Positions 23,407-35,705 of a stretch of DNA of 64,000 nt are shown in pieces (positions within the stretch are counted from its first letter, which is position 1; the number at the start of each line of letters is the position of its first letter). The notes beneath the pieces were generated by a model. That model saw nothing but the letters and a program-made list of their open reading frames with translations. It was not told the DNA's origin and made no database searches. Source of the stretch: Cryptomeria japonica (lineage: Eukaryota > Streptophyta > Pinopsida > Cupressales > Cupressaceae); assembly GCF_030272615.1 (NCBI RefSeq), contig NC_081410.1, positions 127,844,640-127,908,639 on the forward strand, given 5' to 3'. The position numbers were made by a program, and so were the translations under genes.

Positions 23407-25744
23407 TAAACATTATAATTTTGTCAATTTTATGCTTTATGTTGTTACAATTGAAATCCAGAGAAATAACCAATGTCTAAAATCTGTCCAGATCTGTTTA
23501 AACATGTTCTGTTATTTTGGATTCACTTGATATGATTAGTTCTCATAGAAATTTTCTTACATTTAACTAATCAAATTACCACATTATTTGTCAAGTCTAT
23601 TTAACTTTAGCAAAACATACCTCAACGTATCTGAAAAAACTAACACTATGAATCATATGAATGTAACTTTGGAATAAAACCAAACAAATAATTTGAATCT
23701 TGTCCCTCAAATTTAGAAGGGAATAAAACTTAAACCTCAAGCAATATAACGGATGGCAAAAATGTAGAGAATCCCACTCGATAATTCTGCGTTTAATCCT
23801 CTAAAATCTTTTGTTGCAACATCACTTTTATTTGAGGTACATGAGTAAATTCTGGATACATAACTTATAATCTCCACACATGCATTGCCGTGTGTATTTC
23901 ATGGAAATAAAATGAAGTCAAGAACTTTATTATTGTGGATATTTTATCCCAAAGACGAATATCTTGAAAACTAAACAGAAACAAAATAGAACTGCCCAAC
24001 ATACACGATAACCAAGAGAATTAAAAGCATATAACTATAAGGATTAAAAAGTTTTGAAAGTGAACCAATTGATGGTGAGCATAAAGATCCAGGTAGCTCT
24101 ATCCTAAGGAATTGCATTAGCATTCATGTTTGCTAGCAAATTCGTATCATGTTCTTTTATATTTTGTAGAAAATAAATTTAAATCTAGTTGTCCACCAGC
24201 ATGACGCACTGACATGCTAATTTAATTCCAATCACGGTAGGATTCCATTTGCATGGCAATGAGATGGATGTATCAAAATGACAAAAAAAAGGAAAATTAA
24301 AGAAGCAATGTAATATTCCCAACAAAGAGAAAAAATGATATGCTCCATGCCAAGTGTAATGTGTACACATCAAAATTGAAAATAAGCATATAACATGCAT
24401 TAAATATGAAAAATAACAACTATGACAAATATATCAGCAAACAGTTCCATAGGCATATACTTAGTAATAAGTATCATCAAATTTTCAAATGTTGATCCCA
24501 GAAAGCTCGTAAAATCAACTTGATATATATTTTTTAAATTATTAAAAACATTGTTTATATATTAATATTATATGGATATTTTAATTGCAAGGTTTTCGCT
24601 GAGCTTTTCCACTAAGTCCCAAATTCAAGTCCAAAATCAGTTTACCAAGTTTGCTTAACACTATGGTCAGAAGGGCATGAGAAAATTCCCTGTCCTTGAT
24701 TAAGCATGCTTATTCATATTTTTTTCCAAAAATAATGCTACTATGATGTCTATGCTATTCAAGCGTACTCCAGTTGTAGGTGGATATGCAATTTTTGGTT
24801 TACTCCCATGCTTGGTTAGGTCAAAATTGATGAGTACAAAATTTAATATATATGGTAAAATAAAAGAAATGCAGTCATGGTTTTCCAAAACAAAAATTGA
24901 AGTCGAATAACATTATTATAAGTGAAGGAAAAGAAATAAAGTCAAAATGTCAACACATCTTCTAATTGGCCCAATCTTACGAAAAGAATATCTAATGATT
25001 TTTACATTCCTAATTGAAGAATTTCTATACCATGTTTTATTAAAAGAAATACCCAGAGGGGATAAAAACTAAAAGATGCTTTTGAGCATGCTGGATTATA
25101 CAAGTACAAAGGTAACTACATAGAAAGCTAGTCATTGCTCTAAAAGGTAAATCCATCTATTAGGAAAATTGCTGAACCTATTCTTCATAAACAAGGGGCC
25201 CATGTTTTAAAGAATATGTAATGCTTGGAGAAAGTTGAGAATGGTTAACAAGAGCACATCACCCACCAGGCTAGGAGCAATGCCATCTGAGTGTGCAAAG
25301 AAGCAAATTCAATTGAGACTTGTATTCTGTCTTTATTCAGAGGGGATGGCATTGTTGTAGAGATCCTCAGTGCAGTGAAACAATAGGCAACTAGAAATGT
25401 GTTAATCAGACCAAATCTTAGTATGATGGGTACACCTTTCAACTCATTCACATCTTAGCTGAACTTGATATGCATTAAGCATCACTAAACATCAAATTAA
25501 ATCAGAAAAATATTGTTGGTATCCATGCTTTTCGTGTAATTTCACACCCAGGCAATAATCTCCCAAGCCTTCACAACTTAGCACAGAGAAGTGTATCCAA
25601 CACTTTCAGGTCAGTTGCACACTCTGTCCATATAATTTTCCAATGTTCAGCCAATTACTTGCAGCTGTGTTCTATGTAACCTTTTTGATCCCACACTTAA
25701 ACCAGCTGATTTTGATAATTCTCCTAGGAAAACTATCTTAGTTC

Positions 25745-27012
25745 TGTTGGAACCCTAAAATTTGCAATTTTTAGAATTCCAAATTCCAAGACAAGGAGCA
25801 AGAAAAATTCTAAATATATATATACATATATATATATTGAATAGGTACAAGTAATATATTTTATATTTGTTGCACAATATGAAACCATAACATAAACACA
25901 ATAATGGGCATAAAAAATGGAGTGTGAAGCACCAAAGGGGGTATTTACATCATTTAAAGACCATTTATCCATTATATACCCATAAAATAGCCTTAAAATA
26001 CCTCTAATATGCCCAAACAACTTGTAAAGTGACAATTAATTACATAAACTAAGGCAATTTCGGGATTTGGAATTATTTTTATTTAAAAGGGGGGTGTCTT
26101 TTCACCCAAAGGGGTATGAAAACCATTCAAACACATATATATGTGTGATGTAAAATGTAAAAAAAAAAAAGAATAGAGATAGAAGAGGTGGAGGCAATTT
26201 TGTACTTTTAAACTTTTTATCAAAAATAACCAGTTGCATTTTCTTTCTCATATGTGTTGAGAGTTAACATATTTTTAGAAGGCAGTTGCTTATGATATTA
26301 TCTAAAAGTGGATAAGGTTATTCGTGTTCTTCCAGTAAAATTTTGTGTTTTATATTGTAGATTTGGATCAAAAAGATTTACTCGCGAATTGTAATTGTTC
26401 CTTGTATTTCTTCCTTGGATAGTCTCTTAAAAGTTAGGGTTAAATTCATTCAAGCAGTTTACAATATAGACATTGAAGTAGAGCTCATAAGAAACAGTAA
26501 CTGACAGACTCATCGAGAGGTGGTGGGATTAAAAACTGTCTCATAAGTTTACACAATAAGTCCTGAAGAAATATAAGACTCTGTAGCCCAAATAGGAGGA
26601 AAGACATTGATCATTTGTAAACAAACCCTTTAACCATACCAGTTACCCTTTACCTTTAAGCATTAGGATTAGTAGAGTAGGTATAGTAGGTAATTTAGCC
26701 AAAGTGTAACATATATACTTTTGTAAGATACATAGATCAATACACACATCTGAAGTCAGTTTGTTTAAGAAACTTATGCCATTCTGAGACTAGGAGACAT
26801 CAGATTAAGACACTAAATCTGCTATAAAAAGCATTAGTTGAAGGAACAACTAGTGAGTAGGTATACCCGCCTAGGTCCTGCAGAGCCTAAAGTGAGAGAG
26901 TTAGTAACCAAATAGGTTCACTCTATAAATTGGCCAAGTCAATTGGAGGGTTTGATCATAGGAGTTGGCATTTCCTTAGAACCTATCCAATCTGTTGATT
27001 TGAGACCCAACA
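25745..27012 (+). mobile_element. Probable solo LTR inside copy 1 of the duplicated block
   Basis: The 1268-bp segment begins TGTTGGAACCC and ends GACCCAACA. It is flanked by agttc (25740-25744) and ggttc (27013-27017), a 5-bp target duplication with one mismatch. The related block at 42.2-46.7 kb runs across this point without it: CTATCTTAG before, and CTATGTGCATT after, have counterparts close together near 43290. No primer site or coding region accompanies it. An AT microsatellite lies at about 25815-25838. Plus orientation is a guess. Confidence 0.5.
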
Positions 27013-27675
27013 GGTTCATTTTGCTATTTTCTATGTGCATTATACAAAATTTTGAATTCCATGACTGTGAAAGGAACTGTATTGCTGATTGTTGCTGATT
27101 GTTTTCCTCCACCTCAGTAGCCTCTGGATGGATGCAACTGGAAAGTTTGTGGTCAGGTTTACAAAGAACATTCCATATCGAGAAGCCTACAAACAACGGT
27201 TCAAAGTCTGTATGCCTGGTTGATCTATAATATATATACATAACAACCTTGTTTATTGGCATCCTTATAGGCTTATAGCTTTATAAACCCCATCATTTAT
27301 CCAGTTTACTATGTATCCTTTCCTCTACACAATGAAATTTCCCTCGTTTGAAAGGTTATAAGTTTAAGCCCATTTGTTTTTATAAGTCATTCCATGTAAT
27401 CAGTTATTTAATGCAAATAACTCCTGTGTACCTGTTTCTTTCACACGCAATAGTGAGTACAAGACTGGAAAAATTAGTTACAAGATAATTGGAAAAAATC
27501 TCCTGACAGATTCCTCTTTAAGAAACTATTATACTTGTACAATGAAAAGATGGAATCCAGGAATAGCTGTTTTTTTATAAATTTTGGCATTACCATTACA
27601 GAAACTTCTTTAACAAACAAAACAATGCTTTGACCATCGTTTTAAGCTTGGCTTGTTCACCATGCATCAATGTAA

Positions 27676-27724
27676 GAGTCTTCTGGAGGAAAAAAATAAC
27701 TATGCCTGTTTTTCCAGAAGACTC
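27676..27724. repeat. Short hairpin
   Basis: GAGTCTTCTGGA (27676-27687) is followed 25 bases later by its exact inverse, TCCAGAAGACTC (27713-27724). A-rich and T-rich inner arms extend the stem. It may be a small foldback element; no wider miRNA-like foldback was established. Confidence 0.5.
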
Positions 27725-29020
27725 TCTTAAAATATTTTGAATTTACTGGATAATGGAATACAACCAGCTAATTAAAAAACTACTGCAGTTCATATAGAAA
27801 CCTTTATAATCAATTTGCTGATAGAGGCATGAATAAAAACAGACTTTGGTCTTCTCATTTGTTTTATTTTTCAGTTGATGACTGCATTACCAATTATCCT
27901 TTCAAGAACATGCATTTGATTTTTAATTTAAGTGAAGGATAAAAGATAAAACACAAAAGAAACTTAACTATCAATTATCCTTTCAGGAGCACAGATTGAT
28001 TTTTAGTTAAGCAAAGCATAATTGTTCTATAAAAATTATCCATTGATTAATCCTATACCAGCGTAATACTGATGATATAATTCAGAACCCACGTTGCAGA
28101 ACAATAAATAAAGAAAAACACAACCTAATATAAGGCAACATGTGAAGCAGGAAGCATCCCACAGATACATAGATTCCCTGAGTAAAAGAAGTTCCTTATT
28201 GTGCCAGCTGATTGCCAACTGCTCTGTCCCACTCACAGTAAAAGTTGTGGCAAGCAGAACGATTCCACAGAAGCTTTCAACAAGTACAACACCATCTGCT
28301 TTGTCATGACTTAACAAAACCAAAAACATTGAGGTCCCAATTCAGTAAACCATCTTATCCAAATCCACCCCCTTTGTGATAGGTGAAACGAAAATCCATT
28401 CAAAAGCCAAAACCAAAAACTTGTTATCAACAGCGATTCAGTTGGAATTGTAGACACCCACGAATTAAAGCTGGATATAGTCAACTCCAAAAACAAGAGA
28501 TGGAATGTGCACAGCATGGGGAAAAATGCAGCAACTTTGAGCAAACAAAAATACGATAAAACAAAAATCAATCACACGAACACCACCAACGGCCAGCAGG
28601 CAGAAAGGGCACAGGCTCTTCAAAAATTCAAAAAATAAATCAAAGAACATATAATGTTATGTCCTGCTCTGTACACTAAACCCAATTCCCAATTTGTTTA
28701 CTCGTTAAATTTAGTGTACCCACAATTGGATTTCCCAGATTCGTTTCGACAAAAAAAACTCCAAGATAGTTATACCGAAAGTCTCAGATGTTATACCAAT
28801 GTTATGACCAAAGATATATAAATTGCAGAGGCATTATGCGTGAAAGATCTATTCGCCGTATACAATGAATTCCTCTGTTGGGTTTCACTCCACAAACACA
28901 AATTGCATACCCAGAACTTACAACTTAAACATAACAAACACACCAGAGCACCATGTATTGATCTACCACAACAAAAAAATGTATGAAAAAGAAAAGAGTG
29001 TTCAAATGCATAAGTCTTAC

Positions 29021-29200
29021 CTGCTACTCCTTCATAGCTCGTGTAGTTGCGGTTGCATAGGTATAATGATGAATAGTATCTGGGTTGCCCACAAACAATC
29101 TTGTAACAGGATCTATCAAGCCTTCAATCAAAAACAACTTGAAGATGGAGGAGAACTCGAAGCTGATATCGTCAAACACTCGAAAGGAGATCGAGAGCAA
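29021..29200 (-). other. Candidate non-coding first exon, copy 1
   Basis: On the minus strand this segment starts about 28 bases after a TATA-like box and ends in GTAGCAG|GTAAGACT, a strong donor with intron G at 29020. It has an 8-codon upstream ORF (ATG at 29058, stop at 29032) and a second ATG ending directly in TAG, so it is unlikely to encode protein. The SANT gene is the next gene on this strand downstream, so it is the natural target. The 5' end is estimated. Confidence 0.4.
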
Positions 29201-29227
29201 TAAATTAATAAATAAGTGAATGTCTCA

Positions 29228-29235
29228 ATTTATAT
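29228..29235 (-). promoter_or_regulatory. TATA-like box, copy 1
   Basis: ATATAAAT on the minus strand, upstream of the candidate first exon. The identical 8-mer lies at the matching place of copy 2 (46714-46721). Conservation between diverged copies is the main support. Confidence 0.4.
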
Positions 29236-29239
29236 TCAA

Positions 29240-30315
29240 CATGCCAAGAATGCAAAAATTTATTTCGTTCTATTGTACGGTAATAGTTTTATCGTTAGCT
29301 ATGAGGATGGTGGCTCGCCAAGGTCAAGGATTATGGAGACTGATATTTTTGAATATTTTCCACAAAAATGATTGGAAAATATTAGAGCATCCTTGCACCT
29401 TCCTTAGTCAAATTTTCCTTTACAAAGAATTTTTATGCTTCATTTCATAAGAATTGATTGCATGACTTACATGGGAATTATGTTTGTACGTATATACAGG
29501 TGTAAAGTATATTACTTTTCCTGTATTTTCCTTGGTTTTTATAAATTTTATTTACTCTTGACTCGAGTTTTAAATGCTTTTCTTCTGGAGTAATCTTGAA
29601 ATTAATATTTAATTTATATAATCAGGATAATAAATGGAATTAGTTTCAAATCATAGTCAGATCAATTAATTCAGTTATGAAGTTATACATTTATTTTTTA
29701 TTAATAATATAATATTTAGTGTGTTAAGAATAATAATTTAAAAATAAAGAATTTGGATTTGAAATTTTATAGTAAGAATATTTGATCTTGATCTCTTGGA
29801 CCATATGATTTATTATTCAAATTTACTTTTAATTATATAAAAAATGATTATCTTTATATTTTAGATAATCTCTCGATTTACATATAAATAAAAATATGTT
29901 TTCATAAAAAAAGAATGAATAAATCAATCAACCAATTTAACTACTATTAAATGATAACTTTAATTTAAATACAATTTTACTAGACAAATTGATAAATTTT
30001 CAATTTTATAAATAAAAAGTGAAGAAAAATACATAAGCTATAATAAATAAAATGTAAATAGTTAATAAACTAAGAAAAAAAAAAATCCCTTTGGGGTTGA
30101 AGTGTTCCTCAAGGACATGTGGAACTAGTTTATAAAAAAAAGTCAAATCCAAACTTCTAAATTGGAGTAGTTATTTTATGTTCATGACTAGGAGAACCGA
30201 AGTAGCCAACTAAATCTCTTCGTCAACCATGTTTATACCTTAGCGTCTTGGTTTTCTTTTAAAGCCTATTATAACCAACACGCTCAACTTAGCTAAAGTT
30301 GCCTTTGGGCCAAGT
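29240..30315. other. Unassigned, strongly AT-rich stretch
   Basis: About 29450-30080 is mostly A and T with no gene or repeat I can name. Sequence from about 30180 onward may already belong to the LINE remnant that becomes recognisable at 30320. Confidence 0.35.
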
Positions 30316-30319
30316 GAGG

Positions 30320-30802
30320 TGACAATAAGGGCATGCTCACTACTTCTTTGACTCATTGCATCCAACCAAAGGGCAAAGGTGGCTTAAGAATCATTTACCC
30401 ACATTCTTGAGGCATTTGCCTTGGCAATAAATAGATCATCCACGCCTTGTAAGGTCATGCAACATAACAACATTAAGTTCAATACATAATCCAAATTGCC
30501 ATTACAAACAATCCTTGGAAGAAATATTCCATTAACCCCTTACTTCAAAACTAATGGCTCTAATCTCTTTAATAGTAGTTGAAGAGTTTGGCAAAATATC
30601 TACTAGCACCTCATTTGGTATGATTGATCCCTATGAAATGGATAAAGCTTTTCGTCAACATCATTTGGTGGAATTCTTTCATATGGATCACCCTCAAGTA
30701 AGTGACTATTCAAAAAGGGCATTCAAACTTTCAAGGATCTTTAGAACATCCCATTTCTAGTGGAAGATATGGTTAGATCTCAAGCAAGAGTTTGGACTCA
30801 AA
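30320..30802 (+). pseudogene. LINE (L1-type) ORF2 C-terminal remnant
   Basis: Translation shows PKGKGGLRII (codons from 30366), like the PKxxGGLGI motif after plant L1 reverse transcriptase. After a shift into another frame (from about 30667) come GGILSYGS, KKGIQTFKDL and VEDMVRSQARVW, like the downstream GxPL...KGIxTFxDL...W region. Stops fall in both segments, for example after YPHS and after PSSK. Only the part beyond the RT catalytic core is present, as in a 5'-truncated or eroded insertion. Identification rests on motif memory. Confidence 0.6.
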
Positions 30803-31613
30803 CAAGTTGACCAACCAAATATTGTTGAAATTCAATGTCTAGTTCCCCTCCTTCTCACCCTCAAGCTTCATTTGTTTTTCTCTTGTAATCTCCTAAAGGA
30901 CTTACAATGGCCCCATGCCCAAAGTATTATACTTTTCCCCCTAAATGAATTTACAAAACAATCATCCCTAAATCTTCCTTGACCACCTACCTTCATGAAA
31001 AATGAGAATGCAAATTTTTTATTGCCTCTTGAAAAAAGCTTAGCCTTCACTTGGTTGATGCCTAGCCTCAACTTACAACCTACAAATTCCTCTAGCTCAA
31101 AATGTTTGTTGGGTCCTATCTTTGTTTCATCCACTCTACTCATGCTTGCTACCACTATCATGAGCTCTCAAATCTACTCAACATAATTTATAGACTTGCA
31201 TGGATGCAAATACAAATCAAGTTGCCCTCCAATCCTCACTTTCAATTTTGTTCACTTACACCTGGTTATGGAAGATCACATTCTTAAGCTTCAAAGTTTT
31301 AGAGAATATAGTGATTGAAATATGCAAGCAACTTATAGTGAAAATTATTTGAATGTTTCGTTATCTAGTTGCATTCTCTACCTCTTGCTCTCCTCATGAA
31401 ATTCAAATACAGTATTTGTACTCTAATTTGTCTCCTCAACTTGTCAATCTCTCCATTCCTTTATCAAATCAATTCCAAGTGTATCAAAACCTCAGTCAAC
31501 AGGTGTATAGTTTAGAAACCGAACTCTATCATATCAAACAAGACACTATGGACACTAATATGAATTCTTAGTGGCTAGTTTTCAAGGAGTTGTGGCACAA
31601 TCTACCCTTCATG
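30803..31613. other. Unassigned stretch after the LINE remnant
   Basis: ORFs of 97 codons (30868-31161, minus) and 72 codons (31353-31571, plus) are present, but neither has a recognisable domain. The stretch may be the 3' end of the LINE or unrelated DNA. Confidence 0.3.
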
Positions 31614-31895
31614 TATCAAATTCTCTACTAGAACACTAATGCATTTAGTTTATATACCGCTTTTTACCTATTGGTGAAACCACAGTATCAAATTCTCTAC
31701 TAGATCACTAATGTATTTCATTTATGTACTACTTTTTAGCTTTTGTTGAAACCACTATATTGAATTATCTACTAGATCACTAATGTATTTGGTTTATATA
31801 CTACTTTTTAGTTAGTGGTGAAACCACTATATCAAATTATCTATTAGATCACTAACATATCTAGTTTATATAATACTTTTTAACTATTGATTATT
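31614..31895. repeat. 72-bp tandem array, about four copies
   Basis: Units start at 31614, 31686, 31758 and 31830, each like TATCAAATTCTCTACTAGA...CACTAATG...ACTTTTTA...GTGAAACCA. The spacing is exactly 72 bases each time although the units differ by substitutions; the fourth decays near 31895. There are no spacers, so it is a satellite-like array and not a CRISPR. Confidence 0.85.
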
Positions 31896-32745
31896 GATTA
31901 TAGATATACTTTTGATTGTCGTTTTCATACAACAATCTTATTAAATTCTTTTTTATTATTATGAATCAAATTGATTATCATATTCCTCAATGTAACATTC
32001 ATACAATAATCTCACAATTGTTATATATTTGCTCACAATTCTACAACTTACCACTCTATATATATGGACCCTTACCCTATAAATTTTATGTGAAAATACG
32101 TTTGAAACTACATAGATGATGTTCATATGCTACCTCTAGCCTCAAATCACTAAAGTCCCATTTTTTTACTTTTAAATTAAATAATAATAATAATTATTGA
32201 TTGGTTCTATAAGGTTTCTTTTTAAACGTACCTTAAAGCTTATTCAGCCAATCGTAAGAAACGAAATACGGGCGTTTGTCCAAGCGGGACTGGACGGTAG
32301 GGGATGTATTTTTCTTTTACGTGAATAAATTAACAATAATATTTTAAAAACCACATTTAAATTACTCGCGAGAGTGTCGGGTCGCAATTTTAATATAATT
32401 TATTTATATCGCGTGTTTTGGGGTTTTCAAATATATTTAGATTTTTAATTGTGTGTTCTAACAAGAGCGATCTCTATAATAAATTAGTGTCTAGGGCAGT
32501 GACTAAGTATGTGTTTTCATTTTTGTGTTATTAATTTACATGATGCTTTATTAAAATTCAATTGTATATTCTGAGTTGAATTTTATTCATCCATATTTTA
32601 TATAAAAAGGATTTATAATTATTTATTTTTTATTAAAATAAAAGGTTTAATATTCATTATATTTAAGTGATTTTCATGTAAGTGAAGCATTAAAATTAAG
32701 TAAATTTAGAAAGTCTTCATGTACATTATTATAAGTATTTTTTTA

Positions 32746-33172
32746 GGGGAAGTGTATCATTATAGTTAACTTTGTGCATCCACAAATTCTAAACGATACA
32801 TCAAATTTTGACAATCTTTTTTTGGTTGTCTTCATCGGTGACTCAACTGCTTATAGCTATTGTTTTGACTTCTGGATAGTAACAATGTGCACTATGGAAA
32901 GTGTCGCCCGATACTTACTTAAAGATGCCCCAATAATCGTGCACTTATAATTGCCAATTCTTATGCACAAATGCCTCAGTAGTCGTGCGCTATGGATACC
33001 GATAAAGGTGCATAAATGGGCCAATTATTAATGGGCTATTAGTACATGTGAAATTTATTAAAGGGCTTTTAGTTATTTGTTTTTTAGTTTTTTTAAAGTT
33101 AGTAATTGGGGGCTTGGGTGTGCAAGGAGTGAATGGTTATTGGAACATGAACGGTAACTAGCGCTCTTCCCC
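32746..33172. mobile_element. MITE, copy A
   Basis: The ends are GGGGAAG and CTTCCCC in inverted orientation, flanked by TA on both sides (32744-32745, 33173-33174). The body matches copy B at 35706-36210 in order: AACTTTGTG, TTTTGAC, TTGCTTATA...TATTGTTTTG, CTTAAAGATG, CACAAATGCC, TAGTAATTGGGGG and TTATTGGAACATG. A TA duplication with short GGGG-type TIRs suits a Tc1/Mariner-like (Stowaway-like) element. It has no ORF. Confidence 0.7.
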
Positions 33173-33297
33173 TAGATACAGTAAATACTAAGTTTGGCCA
33201 TTCGATCTTATAAGACACAAGTTCTTGTGAATCATAACCTCTGAAATATTAATAAAAAAAATGACTCCAAATTATGAAGTTGAGTTTAATAAAATAT

Positions 33298-33436
33298 TGG
33301 GATGGTGGTCTAGCTTTGATTGGTGAGAGCTTCGTGTGGCAAAGCACAAGGTCATGAGGTCCCATCTCCCCACAACCCATGATGTACCAGACGACATGTC
33401 GCGTCAACATCATTGGTCACTTTAAACGAGAAAAAA
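33298..33436 (+). mobile_element. Short tRNA-derived SINE
   Basis: The 139-bp body is flanked by the exact 15-bp direct repeat AGTTTAATAAAATAT (33283-33297, 33437-33451), a typical LINE-mobilised target duplication. It begins TGGGATGGTGGTCTAG (A-box-like) and has a degenerate B-box-like AGGTCCCATCTC. It ends CATTGGTCACTTTAAA followed by AAAAAA. The SINE at 58014 carries a nearly identical 3' word (CATTGGTCACGTTAAA), so both probably used the same LINE machinery. Confidence 0.78.
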
Positions 33437-33451
33437 AGTTTAATAAAATAT

Positions 33452-35703
33452 CATCTAATTTACTTTCAATTTTATCTTTATATAATTATGTGAGATTTTT
33501 TTAATTTAAATCGATAAAAGAAATTGTTTTATTAACAAAAGTTGTAAAAGAGGTACCATGATTTCTCCAAAAGTGGAAGCAATCCTATATAAATAATCTT
33601 AGGATCTATTTTATGGAGTCAATTGTCCATGTGATGAGCAAAACAATTAATAAAACAATTAATACATGACAAATTGGAATGTTATCCTATAAAATAAGAG
33701 ACTCCATTTTTTAGTTCTTAGATTTTTGGTGGCTATTTTTAGGGTGGGATTAGAAATTTCTCCCACCGACTTAATATTTTTTGATATATGGTGTCCTTAA
33801 AAAACATGTGCAGTTTTTTTAATATTAATTGTTGCTAAAAAAATTCATGGACCATGTTATTGTCAAAAGGTCTTGATAATTCTAAGAAATTCTCTAATCA
33901 AACTTAATGTTGTTGAAGTATTTGACGTTGCCAACTCTTTTTCCCCTATTTTTGTATGGATTGAATTGTGTGATAAATGCTCTTTACAATGCCTTTTTTC
34001 CCCAATGAGTGTATGGATTAAATCATGTGATAGATAGTCTTTATAGTAATGCATCAAATTTAACACTCGCCTTCATCAAAATCATTTCTATTATAGATAG
34101 TTACTCAAACTATTGTCTATATGTATGTATCTCAATATATGTATATGTATTTATGTATGTATTTAAATATGTAGATGGTTTATGTATCTCTATTACTTTA
34201 AGTCCATATGGTGTGGTTCTCTTTTATATTAAATAGTTCTCGACTTTTTACATTAGCTTTGTCTCAATTTGTTCAATTTTTTGTTTAAATTTATCAACAA
34301 TCTTAATTCTATATTAACTTTTATGTTTAAAGATAACATAAAGCTTTTCTAATATAAGGAGGAAAGTTATTGTAAGGGTAAAAAGTGCATATCCTATAAT
34401 TTTTCTTTCCATTTTAGACTCACTTTGACTTATTTGTTTTACATGTATTATCAATGTGTAATTTGTATAAAAGTTGGTAAATGACACGATCTTTAACTAA
34501 ATTTACCTCTACAAATCTTAAGGATTCATATATAAATTGTGAATTCCCCATTCCCTAACTTGGGTTGAATTTGTAGCTATGGATTTTAACCTAATTTGGA
34601 TCTAAAACTATGGGTTAAAACTTCCAAATTCATATTTAATTGTGGACTCAAGTTGACTCATTTCCAACTAACATTACTTGCTAACTTGAAAACAAAATTT
34701 TCAAATTCACCTGTTAAGGTGATGTATAAAAGGGAAAACCCTAATTCATTTAAAATGTCTTAGAGGAGACAGCTAAGACTTAATATGAGAATAATTAATC
34801 AAATGCTCAATTATACATCGAATTATTGAATAAAAAAGCATTGGCATCCATACTAATATGCTTGAATTAGGTGTGTACATGGATATCTAAAATGTATTCA
34901 ACCTTGTAAAAAATATTGAATTAATTCAAATATTTGACTAAAGTGAATAAGTGAAAGCAAATCATCTCTCACTCCTAGTACAACAAGCTCTACTTGTCTC
35001 TCTTAACACCATCGAATTTATATAATAAAACACATACATTTTTATTAAAAATAAGTAATAAATTGAAATTAAAAAAATCAAAACTACAACTATTAAAAAA
35101 TTAAAAAACAACACAACATATTTTATAATTTATCAACAAATGTTTGATATAAATTAAACTACTAAATCTATAAACAAATCTCAAAACATCCTCTATATTA
35201 AAATATTCTTCAAGAATCCTATTTATTAATATTAACACTTATTTATAAATATAATATATTATATTTTTAACTATATATTTATTACTCATTTACATTAATT
35301 TAACTTGAATATTTATATAGATGGCTTTATTCCCTACCTTAGACAAGTACGAACAGCACGAGTGGGAACATATACTATACGATGTCCTTAATCGTTTCAA
35401 TAGAATCTATTCAAATATTTTTTTAAGGTCTCCGAAGTCAATTCAATATTAAAAAAAAAAATTAATCGGAGTAGAAGTTTCCAAATGTAATATCCTATTT
35501 TCATAGCTACTCACCCAAAAATAGTTTGGTGGCAAGAATAAACTTTAAAAATAAAAATAATTTTTTTTTTTTTTTTTAAATTTTCATTTTTTTTATTTTT
35601 ATTTTTTTGGGTGACAACAGAGATTAAAGAAAAAAGTATTCTCATAACCATTACCTTTATAGGTTGTCGGTTCACTTTCTTAAAAGTTCATAGATTATAT
35701 ATG
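33452..35703. other. Unassigned AT-rich DNA
   Basis: No gene was found. ATGTATGT-type simple sequence lies at about 34120-34175, and long A or T runs are present (for example about 35560-35580). Nothing else is supported. Confidence 0.35.
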
Positions 35704-35705
35704 TA

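Larger units (their letters stand above)
18758..29020 (-). other. Probable 5' leader and long leader intron of the SANT gene
   Basis: No other gene is supported here. Just upstream of the ATG are two candidate acceptors on the minus strand, TTGTATAG (exon from 18806) and GAAACAG (exon from 18792), behind a weak pyrimidine-rich tract. A CAG|GTAGC donor at 19611 is a possible nearby leader exon. The candidate first exon at 29021-29200 ends in CAG|GTAAGA. If spliced to 18806 the intron is about 10.2 kb. The stretch also holds the 335-bp tandem repeat, the TIR element at 22350 and the LTR at 25745. Everything about splicing here is inferred. Confidence 0.4.
25390..29235. repeat. Duplicated block, copy 1 (promoter-proximal)
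   Basis: Many stretches match 42180-46721 in the same order and direction. Examples: ATTAAGCATCACTAAACATCA (25474) against ATTAAGCATCACCGAACATCA (42275); TTTTCCAATGTTCAGCCAA; CTCTGGATGGATGCAACT against CTCTGATGGATACAACT; the TTGCCAACTGCTCTGTC region near 28210 against TTGCCAGCCTCTGTGTC near 45607; TTCCCAGATTCGTTTC against TACCCAGATTCGTTTC; and GATATCAGCTT of the candidate first exon. The copies are clearly diverged. Copy 1 contains the LTR at 25745, which copy 2 lacks. Confidence 0.75.

Noticed and set aside
22342-23411. 8-bp hAT target duplication for the GACTC-rich element
   Set aside because: The 8-mers atgtaaac and ttgtaaac need the element to start with three unpaired bases; the 5-bp TAAAC fit pairs the TIRs better, so hAT was not asserted.
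31614-31895. CRISPR-like spaced repeats
   Set aside because: Units abut without unique spacers, are 72 bp and diverged, and the DNA is plant nuclear.
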